From Candidatus Woesearchaeota archaeon (GTDB taxonomy: Archaea > Nanobdellota > Nanobdellia > Woesearchaeales > UBA10216): 64,000 nt of DNA. Both the position numbers and the translations under genes were made by a program. The notes under the pieces were generated by a model. The model searched no databases, was not told where the DNA came from, and saw nothing but the letters and a program-made list of their open reading frames with translations. This document shows positions 56,320 through 64,000 of this stretch, piece after piece. Numbering within the stretch: position 1 is the first letter of the stretch; the number at the start of each line of letters is the position of its first letter. Where the stretch lies: positions 136,985 through 200,984 of the forward strand of contig JACPCV010000004.1 in NCBI GenBank assembly GCA_016184345.1, given 5' to 3'.

Positions 56320-57345
56320 ATGATGAACGACGAGCTTAGAAAGGCGCTGCTTGCTGACAACTGCCTTGATGAAATAATCGGGCAGGACGCTGCAAAGAAC
56401 CAGCTGAAGTCAGCGCTGCTTGCAGAGCGGAATGCCATAATCATAGGGCCGCCAGGCATAGGGAAGACAACCCTGGCGAAGAACGTGGCAAAGCTACTGC
56501 CTGAGACAACAGTGAATGACTGCGGGTTCAACTGCTCGCCAAGCGAGCCCGTATGCCCGGGCTGCAAGGAGGCAGAAAAAGGCAGGATTGGAAAAAAGAA
56601 AAGCAAAGGAATACAGCGCTTCATAAGGCTGCAGGGCTCTCCTGACCTGACAGCAGAAGACCTCCTGGGCGATATAGACCCGATAAAGGCGCTCAAGTTC
56701 GGGCCGACATCGCTTGAGGCATTCACACCGGGAAAGATATTCAAGGCAAACAACGGAGTGCTGTTCTTTGACGAGCTAAACAGGTGCCCACAGCGGCTCC
56801 AGAATGCACTGCTGCAGGCGCTTGAGGAGAAAAAGGTCACGCTAGGAAGCTACACCATGGACTTTGACATTGACTTCATCTTCATAGGAACGCTGAACCC
56901 GCAGGACTCCAGCACGGAAAAGCTCTCGGATGTCTTCCTTGACAGGTTTGACCTCGTTTACATGACCTACCCCGAAAGCCATGAAATTGAAAGGCAGATA
57001 GTCCTTGCAAAAGGCAAGAAAATGGGGCAGGCAGAATTTCCGGGGCAGCTGCTTGACTTCTGCGTTGCATTCGTAAGGGCCCTGAGGGAGAACAGGAAGC
57101 TTGAGAAGCTGCCGAGCGTCAGGGCAACCCTTGGCCTGTACGAAAGGGCACAGTCAAACGCGCTGATAAGGAGGCACAGAACTGTTGAGCAGGAAGACGT
57201 GAAGGACGCAATAATCTCAGTGCTGGCACATAGGATAGGGCTCAAGCCCTCTGCACGGTATGTGCTGGGGCCTGAAGAGTTCATCAAGGAAGAGCTTGAG
57301 GATTTCGTGCTGCAGGAGCAACACAACAAGGGTGATGGCCGGTAG
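56320..57345 (+). CDS. Mg-chelatase/MoxR-like AAA ATPase
   Basis: IIGPPGIGKTTLAKNVA; GVLFFDELNRCP. Confidence 0.9.
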   Translation: MMNDELRKALLADNCLDEIIGQDAAKNQLKSALLAERNAIIIGPPGIGKTTLAKNVAKLLPETTVNDCGFNCSPSEPVCPGCKEAEKGRIGKKKSKGIQRFIRLQGSPDLTAEDLLGDIDPIKALKFGPTSLEAFTPGKIFKANNGVLFFDELNRCPQRLQNALLQALEEKKVTLGSYTMDFDIDFIFIGTLNPQDSSTEKLSDVFLDRFDLVYMTYPESHEIERQIVLAKGKKMGQAEFPGQLLDFCVAFVRALRENRKLEKLPSVRATLGLYERAQSNALIRRHRTVEQEDVKDAIISVLAHRIGLKPSARYVLGPEEFIKEELEDFVLQEQHNKGDGR

Positions 57346-58516
57346 CTCAAGGCCAACAGAGTTCTCAGTCATAGACGAGCTGTCCGGCAAGCTGAAATCA
57401 GACCCTGAAGAAAAAAGGCTGATGAAAACAATCCTTGAAGACGACAAGGAGGCAATAGACGACGCACACCTGATACTGGAAGCAATAAACCAGGGCCTTG
57501 GCGCACTAACGCCAGACATCCTGTTTGAGCAGCTCGTGAAAAACTTCAAAATGACAAAGCAGATTGTTGGCGAGACAATCATCAGGGCACTCACAGGGTA
57601 TGAGCCGGAACAGGTTGAACGAAACCTGAACATACCGGAATTCAGGCAGGAAATAAAGGAAAAGATAAGGCAGAAGCTGCAGCAGCTGAGAAAGGAAAAG
57701 CTCGTGGATGCAGAGCACCAGCTCACTGAAAAAGCCATGAAGCTGGCAGCCCTGATGCTTTATACAGAAGAGCTTGACAGCCTCAAGGCAAAAGGCTACG
57801 GGGAAAAAGACAGGAAAAGGGCAGCCAGCTACGGCGAAGCTGAAGCCACAAGGCCCTACAGCAGGGAAAGGTACAGGGACATAGCACTGAGAAGAACAAT
57901 AAAAAGGGCAATGAAAAGGCAGCACAAAACCGTTGAAAAAAGGGACCTTGAAAGCTTTGAGCGCGAATCAAAAGGGAAGAACACGATAATCTACGCCCTG
58001 GACGCGTCAGGCAGCATGAAGGGGAAAAAGCTTGAGCAGTGCAAGAAAGCAGGCATCGCGCTGGCCTACAAGGCAATAGACGGCGGCGATTCTGTCGGCA
58101 TTGTGGTGTTCGGCAAGCAGGTCAGGCAGGAGGTAAAGCCGACAAGGGACTTCCACCTCCTTATGCAGGAAATAGCCAGGATAAGGGCGCTTGAACAAAC
58201 TGACATAGCTTCCACCATAAGAAAGGCAGAAGAACTGTTCGCAGGAGCCGGGCAGGACTCCAAAAAGCACCTAATACTCATAACGGACATACTGCCAACA
58301 GCAGGGAATGAGCCCGAAAAAAGCACGCTGGAAGCTGCCTCAGACATAGCGGCAGAAGGGGTAACTGTCTCAGTCATAGGCATAAGCCCTGAAGAGGAAG
58401 GGCAAAAGCTGGCTGAAAAGATTGTTGAGATAGGAAAAGGGCGGTTCCTCGTGGCAAGGAACATTGAAGACGTGGACATGCTGGTGCTTGAGGATTATTA
58501 CGCAACAATCGCATAA
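57335..58516 (+). CDS. VWA-domain protein, partner of the AAA ATPase
   Basis: IIYALDASGSMKGKKLEQCKKAGIALAYKA (MIDAS); overlaps ATPase end. Confidence 0.9.
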   Translation: MAGSSRPTEFSVIDELSGKLKSDPEEKRLMKTILEDDKEAIDDAHLILEAINQGLGALTPDILFEQLVKNFKMTKQIVGETIIRALTGYEPEQVERNLNIPEFRQEIKEKIRQKLQQLRKEKLVDAEHQLTEKAMKLAALMLYTEELDSLKAKGYGEKDRKRAASYGEAEATRPYSRERYRDIALRRTIKRAMKRQHKTVEKRDLESFERESKGKNTIIYALDASGSMKGKKLEQCKKAGIALAYKAIDGGDSVGIVVFGKQVRQEVKPTRDFHLLMQEIARIRALEQTDIASTIRKAEELFAGAGQDSKKHLILITDILPTAGNEPEKSTLEAASDIAAEGVTVSVIGISPEEEGQKLAEKIVEIGKGRFLVARNIEDVDMLVLEDYYATIA

Positions 58517-58568
58517 AGGAGTCCGGCCAGCTACAAACCATTTCTAATTTTAGCCGGTTTTTTATTGA

Positions 58569-58656
58569 GTTTAACATCGGCATTAACCGAAGTCGCCGAA
58601 GGCGATTTGGACGGAGCGAGGTGCAACCGAGCGTAGTCGGTTAATGCCTGTTATGC
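58569..58656 (-). other. attC-like imperfect palindrome
   Basis: Minus strand: GCATAAC-A-GGCATTAACCGA...(46 nt, with GCCTTCGGC)...TCGGTTAATGCC-GAT-GTTAAAC. Confidence 0.55.
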
Positions 58657-58803
58657 TCTCTGACTGAAGGGAGGACGAAATTTTAGTGCAACGTTCCCGA
58701 AGGGAAAAATTTCGAGTTGCGAGTCCGCCGAAAATTAAAAGAATTAATTACCTTGCCAAAGAGAGTTGCCGTTGTTACCGTAGTTTTTTATAATTTGGTA
58801 TAA

Positions 58804-61401
58804 TTAAACCACATCATCATCAGGGACTGGAACGGGAACAAGTAGTTTACACTTTCCTGCGGTTCCTGCATTGTAAACGGTCCAGATTTCATATGAGGTG
58901 AGAGCACGGTTGAAAATTTCCAATTCATCCATTGTACCGTCTAAGTAATTGTCTCCACCGCAGCATGGGTTGCGTCCGATAGATAGTGGAGCCACTGCGT
59001 TTAACACTGTATTATATGGAACTGACTGACTTTTGTCTAGCTGGCCGTCAATGTACAGCCGTGCAACATGATTATTTAGATCTAATGTGACTGCAACGTG
59101 ATGCCATGTATTTTGCGCCAGACTGCTGGCAGATGTTATCATTGTAATTCCTGCTGGGTTACGAATCCAAAAAGAAACCTTCGCTGATTGGTCAACGAAA
59201 AGTACATAGCCGCCATTTCCCAACGCTAAAGAAGTGCCTTTCAATACTATAAAATGAGGCGCATTTGTTGTGGGAAACGAATCAAATTTGACCCACGTAT
59301 CAATCGTTAACTCATTCACCACATCAAAATCGGCGTTATGGGGAACCTCGATATAATCATTGGACCCATCAAAATCACCTGCAGTGTCTACTTTTCCATT
59401 CACACCTAGTGTAACACCCTGTACTGTCCCATCGTTGCTGCCTGTCAAGTCATTTGCGGTTGGACTGCCTGCGCTGTCGTCCAGCGTCCACCAGCTCACC
59501 ATATCAGAAGGCGGTGAAACGCATATATTTGGCTTGCATTTACCAGAGCTGCCTGCATTATAAATGGCTTGGATTTCTGACATGCTTAGAGCTCTATCAT
59601 AAATCTCTACTTCATCAATTAGGCCTGTAAAAAAGCTTGCAAAACTCCCGCTGTTCCATGAAGCTCCTAAATTAATATCTCTGCCAGTAGCAAGTTGAGC
59701 GTTGCTTACCTGATTAGAACCCTGTAACACTCCATCAATGTAAAGCTTGAGTGTAGTTCCATCATACGTCATTGCAACATGGCGCCCCCAGCCAAGCCAA
59801 CCAGGATAAGGAAGGCCAATAGTTGAAATAACAGGATTCCACGCAGTTCCATCGCCTATTGTTGTACCTATGCCGCCAGACGGCGTGATAAATATATACC
59901 AGCCTTCATGGTCTGCATGGATTGGAGAATTTTCAACTAGCATAACCCCGCTGCCGGTATTACCGGGCTGGCCTATTGGTCCTGACACCCAGAATTCAAC
60001 TGTGATCTCGCTAGGTTCGAGGGTTGGAGAATATGGAATGCTGACATAATCCCCTGCGCCATCAAAACCAAAAGCATCGCCAACCCGCCCGCTTGCAAAA
60101 CCAGCGTCATCGTGCAGTATTGCGTTGTTATTGCCAACGAGATCTTCTGTGCTGTCGCCTGACCACCAACCGATTATACCAGCAGGTGGCTGAACGCAAG
60201 CAGTTTGAAGTTGCTGTTCTATATTGCCTACAGCAAGCACAAGCTCTTCTACTGTATGAACATCGCCTTTGGTATCAAGAGCAGGCCCTCTCCACTTTAC
60301 AGGAAACGCATCAAAAAAATTGTAACGCATTGTTTCTTGACCTGCACGGTCTAAGACAATTATCGAACCGGATTTTCTTTCTACCGTAGCGGGCAATGAT
60401 TCTGGCTCACAAATAGTAATGTATCCGCCGGGATCCCTTATTGATCCTTTTCCATGATCAACATGACCTATAGGCGGGCCAGCTTCTCTCATCTTTTCTC
60501 CAGTATCTTTGTCAACTATCTTTGCTTTTTTTGGATCGGCCCTCTCTGAGGGTTCTTTTTTTATGTTATCATCGGCCTGCTGGCATTCTTTCATTATTTC
60601 CTTCACCCAGTCAGTAAGAGCAGGATCGCTGATAAAGCCATTTTTGAGGCGAATAACAATCATGTCATCGCCATCTTTAATCTCAATAATTTCAGTTTCT
60701 GATTCCAGTCCAGAAATTTCTTTGAAGCTGCCGACCACAACGCCATCAATCTCCAGGAGGTTGCTGTACCTGGCTGGACCGGGGCGTTTATGGGCGCCAT
60801 CATTCTTTCCATTATCTGCCGGTAAGAAGTCTGTAAAGACGCAATTCATCACTGCTCTTACAGGAATTCCATCGTCATGACTCCTCGTTGCGTTTGCCAC
60901 CGCCCTTAATGGTGTTCCATCGTCAAGAAAAAGCGTGAACCGCGGCGGATCGCAGCTTTCGATAACAGCTCTTAATAGTCCCGTGCCCCATGTGATCAAT
61001 AAACTTGTTGGTGGTCTGTGCTTTTCTTGATCCACAAGCGCAAGTTTTTCTATCGCATCTGTATACTCCCTTACACTCTTTCCTTCTTCGTAGCGATCAA
61101 AAAACAAATCCATTTGAAGCCTATATGGCTCCCCACTTGTAAATTCGAGCGTCGGTGCATCTAAGCCTTGAATATCGTGGTGCTTCCTGGGTGTTGCTTT
61201 TGCTGCCTCTACCGGAGGATCAAAAAGAACATTTATACTTGCGACATCTATGAGCGCAGGCACGTCTCCATCGGCAAGGCTGAATGTCAGTGGAAAATAA
61301 TCGCCTTGGGACCCTGTTTTTCGCACGGTTGCACTGGCCGGCAGGGCTATCAAAGCAAGCACTAAAAAACTTAAGACCAGAACGAGGATGTGTCTTTTCA
61401 T
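58804..61401 (-). CDS. Secreted chimera: CIS tube/adaptor-like domain, gp19-like tail tube domain, two LamG domains
   Basis: MKRHILVLVLSFLVLALIALPASA signal; FFDRYEEGKSVREYTD...PPTSLLITWG...FTLFLDDGTPLRAV; VVGSFKEISGLESETEIIEIKDGDD; two LamG repeats. Confidence 0.7.
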   Translation of the reverse strand: MKRHILVLVLSFLVLALIALPASATVRKTGSQGDYFPLTFSLADGDVPALIDVASINVLFDPPVEAAKATPRKHHDIQGLDAPTLEFTSGEPYRLQMDLFFDRYEEGKSVREYTDAIEKLALVDQEKHRPPTSLLITWGTGLLRAVIESCDPPRFTLFLDDGTPLRAVANATRSHDDGIPVRAVMNCVFTDFLPADNGKNDGAHKRPGPARYSNLLEIDGVVVGSFKEISGLESETEIIEIKDGDDMIVIRLKNGFISDPALTDWVKEIMKECQQADDNIKKEPSERADPKKAKIVDKDTGEKMREAGPPIGHVDHGKGSIRDPGGYITICEPESLPATVERKSGSIIVLDRAGQETMRYNFFDAFPVKWRGPALDTKGDVHTVEELVLAVGNIEQQLQTACVQPPAGIIGWWSGDSTEDLVGNNNAILHDDAGFASGRVGDAFGFDGAGDYVSIPYSPTLEPSEITVEFWVSGPIGQPGNTGSGVMLVENSPIHADHEGWYIFITPSGGIGTTIGDGTAWNPVISTIGLPYPGWLGWGRHVAMTYDGTTLKLYIDGVLQGSNQVSNAQLATGRDINLGASWNSGSFASFFTGLIDEVEIYDRALSMSEIQAIYNAGSSGKCKPNICVSPPSDMVSWWTLDDSAGSPTANDLTGSNDGTVQGVTLGVNGKVDTAGDFDGSNDYIEVPHNADFDVVNELTIDTWVKFDSFPTTNAPHFIVLKGTSLALGNGGYVLFVDQSAKVSFWIRNPAGITMITSASSLAQNTWHHVAVTLDLNNHVARLYIDGQLDKSQSVPYNTVLNAVAPLSIGRNPCCGGDNYLDGTMDELEIFNRALTSYEIWTVYNAGTAGKCKLLVPVPVPDDDVV

Positions 61402-61800
61402 AAGAGAATGTAATGTATTAAATTTTATAAAGCTTTCGGTGGCAACCTCGTTAGAGGCGGACTCGCAATTGAGCATAACATCGGAATTTAACGAAGTTTA
61501 TTTTTCAGAGCGGAGGAATTTTGAGGCAACCCACACGTTGCAGAGCTGGGAATTTTTCAGAGCTGGCAAAAATTTGGGAAAAATCGGGAAAACGCTTGGC
61601 GATTTAGCTTTAGCGACAGAATTTTCCGTAAAATCCGTGTTAAAATCTTTTCCCGCTACGAAGTTCGGGAAAATTGCGACCGCAAAGTAATTTTTAGTGG
61701 CTCGTGTTCAATCAGGCGAACAAGGTGAGCAATCAAGAACATACATTAAGGGGGAACATTTCGTTTTAGTCGTTTCGTTCGTTAGTCATAGGGAGTTCCG

Positions 61801-63831
61801 TTATACTAGAACCATTCTATTTTTAGAATCTCTTGATATGCAGGCATCCAGAGTATTGAGAGAGGTGAAGTGAGAAGTAATCCTTAGTTCTTCAGCGTTA
61901 TGTGGTTGCGAATGCGAGTGTTCTGGTTCGTAGATACTGTTGCCAGTAATCGCCCCACTAATCTGACCTTTTTCATTTATAAGGCCTCGAAACAAGCCAC
62001 GACCGCACGTGCAGGCATAGAATTTTTTAAAACTTGGCGATGCGCCTAAGCAGTAAGCATAATTGTGGACACCGCCGGGAACCATTTCATTTGCTCCTAC
62101 CTTGTTCCAGGTCTTTCCAGCATCAAATGTTTCTACGACATTTTCTCCGTGGTGGCCAACAATAAGATGATCAGCATCTTTGGGGTCAATCAGTATATTT
62201 GCGACAAGGATATCGGGATCTGACTGTGACATTGCGAGCCGATAAGTATATTTCAATTTTTCATCACCTAATGAATTGAAGTGTTTGCCTCCGTCAGTGC
62301 TCTTGTACACTCCTCCTCCTAAAGCAGATGCATAGACTATCGTTGGGTCTTTTGGATGAAAAATAATAGAGTAGACTGCAAAATTTCCAATTCCTTGCGC
62401 TCTGGTCCAGCTTTCTCCACCATCATAGGATTCCCAGAGTCCCTCACCAGAAGGTGTTTCGGCTGTTTCTGTTCCTATGCCAACAAGTATATGGTTAGAA
62501 TCTGTCGGGTCTATGGCAATTGATTTTATGATTGCATCTTTACTTCCTGGTTTTGCTTTTACCAAGAAAGAGCTTTCTTCTTTTGAAACAGTACCGACTA
62601 CAAATTGTTCGCTTCCAAGATACACCCTGGAAAAATCATGAGGGTCAGGAACAAGAGTAATAACACTTATATCAGTAGCTAAATTTTTGTAACCTTTACC
62701 TCCATTTTTTGACCAGTAAAAACCAAGCCTATCCCATGTACCGACATAAATCTCATTTTCATCATTTGGATTCACATGAACCTCTCTGGTAGCGATAGAA
62801 ACTACCCCCTTATTGAAATCTTCAAATGAATTTCCATTATCTTTTGAAATATAGATGCCATTCCCGTTTGGGCTGACAAATATTTTATCCTTATAAGTAA
62901 CTATTTCTCCAATCCAACCGGGAGGAAGCCCTTGTGATGCTAGCTCTGTAAATGTTTTCCCATCACTCGATACCCAGATTTTTGGATCAGGATTCCATGT
63001 TGCTGCATAAATATAATTTTCATCGGCACCGATGCCAGTAACTTCATCAAGCCCCTGAATCATCTCCCACCCCGAATCATCTAGAGTTCTTTGATAAAGC
63101 TTGCCGCCAAACCTAGAATTAAATTTAAGTTCTGCTCCAAGAAGATAAAGCTTATCTTTAAAATTAAAAAAACGAGCAGTCTTTAAATTATCAAGTCCTT
63201 GATTAGAGAAAGTCCATGAATTGCCCTTATCTTTTGAGATAAAAACTCCATCATCACGTGTAGCAAGATACATTGTTGAGCCCCAAAAATAGAGGTGATT
63301 AAAATCGTAATGCTTCTCAAAAGTATACTGTTTCTCCCAGTGTTCCCCCTGATCATGAGAGATTAAGAGCATACTCGTCTGGTCTGCAGTATGGCCTGGA
63401 ACATAAATAGTTTTAGAATCAAACGGATCAAGAGCTAAAGTATGTGAGTTAAAATTATCAAGACCAATATCTCTTATCATTGCATCGCACATCCCACGCC
63501 AGCTCACTCCATTGTTTATAGTTTTGGCCACACAGGCAATCATTTCTGGAACGTAGGCGATTCCTTTGTGAAGAATCATTCTAATTACTATTCCGCCAAG
63601 CGGCCCGGATGTTTGTGTCCAACCAGGTGAATCTTCATCCGGCGGAAGATAGAATTCCAAATCATCTTTGTCTTCAACAACAGGTTCTAGATCTTCCGCT
63701 ACTTCCTGTTGGACATCTTCAACAATGGGTTCTGGCACATTCTCTATAGGAACTTCTTGAGGCGCGCAGCCGCTACTCAGAATAACCAGAAAAACAGCAC
63801 AAATTGCCAGCATCACTTCTTTTTTCATCAT
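61801..63831 (-). CDS. Lipoprotein with BNR/VPS10-like beta-propeller repeats
   Basis: Lipobox LSSGCAPQ; repeated SxDxGxxW motifs (ISHDQGEHWEK, ISKDKGNSWTF, ISKDNGNSFED, SYDGGESWTR). Confidence 0.88.
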   Translation of the reverse strand: MMKKEVMLAICAVFLVILSSGCAPQEVPIENVPEPIVEDVQQEVAEDLEPVVEDKDDLEFYLPPDEDSPGWTQTSGPLGGIVIRMILHKGIAYVPEMIACVAKTINNGVSWRGMCDAMIRDIGLDNFNSHTLALDPFDSKTIYVPGHTADQTSMLLISHDQGEHWEKQYTFEKHYDFNHLYFWGSTMYLATRDDGVFISKDKGNSWTFSNQGLDNLKTARFFNFKDKLYLLGAELKFNSRFGGKLYQRTLDDSGWEMIQGLDEVTGIGADENYIYAATWNPDPKIWVSSDGKTFTELASQGLPPGWIGEIVTYKDKIFVSPNGNGIYISKDNGNSFEDFNKGVVSIATREVHVNPNDENEIYVGTWDRLGFYWSKNGGKGYKNLATDISVITLVPDPHDFSRVYLGSEQFVVGTVSKEESSFLVKAKPGSKDAIIKSIAIDPTDSNHILVGIGTETAETPSGEGLWESYDGGESWTRAQGIGNFAVYSIIFHPKDPTIVYASALGGGVYKSTDGGKHFNSLGDEKLKYTYRLAMSQSDPDILVANILIDPKDADHLIVGHHGENVVETFDAGKTWNKVGANEMVPGGVHNYAYCLGASPSFKKFYACTCGRGLFRGLINEKGQISGAITGNSIYEPEHSHSQPHNAEELRITSHFTSLNTLDACISRDSKNRMVLV

Positions 63832-64000
63832 GAGCTACTATTTTCATAATGTTTAATAATGTTTCTGATACCTACGCCCCCTGCAAGAAGTATGGAAGAT
63901 TGCATCCCCTCTGTGCCGCCTAATATAAGAAAGTTGCTGAAAGCTAAGATAAAATATTAGTCATCGTTACGGAACTCCCATCGTTCGATCGTTTAGAAAT

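Overview
The window is a gene-dense archaeal chromosome segment. The information-processing genes (aIF5A, aRF1, L37Ae, L40e, Rpo12, Pcc1, prefoldin beta, aIF5B, aEF1B, DRG GTPase, family-B polymerase C-terminus, RtcA, EndoQ, NucS, NurA) suggest a DPANN-like lineage (inference). About 55-60 CDS are supportable. I also find two tRNA genes absent from the ORF track: tRNA-Pro(TGG) with a T-loop BHB intron, and an unusual class-II tRNA with anticodon AAG. Three short zinc-ribbon or ribosomal genes and a CTG-started ppsA are also missing from the track. Accessory content includes five toxin-antitoxin-like modules with readable operators, two accessory ATPases, and a terminal islet at 58.5-64 kb. Main second-look items: (1) an attC-like imperfect palindrome at the end of a LamG/contractile-tail gene unit, whose inverse core matches the start of that unit, as in integron cassettes; (2) accessory modules bounded by short duplicated ends of neighbouring host genes (DRG 5' end, AAA-ATPase 3' end, possibly EndoQ 5' end); (3) a 30-bp promoter/operator repeated at identical spacing before two paralogous genes next to an HTH_10 regulator; (4) a divergent RelA/SpoT-like protein; (5) a secreted chimera of contractile-injection-system tube/adaptor domains and LamG domains. 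All homology calls come from reading motifs; no searches were run.
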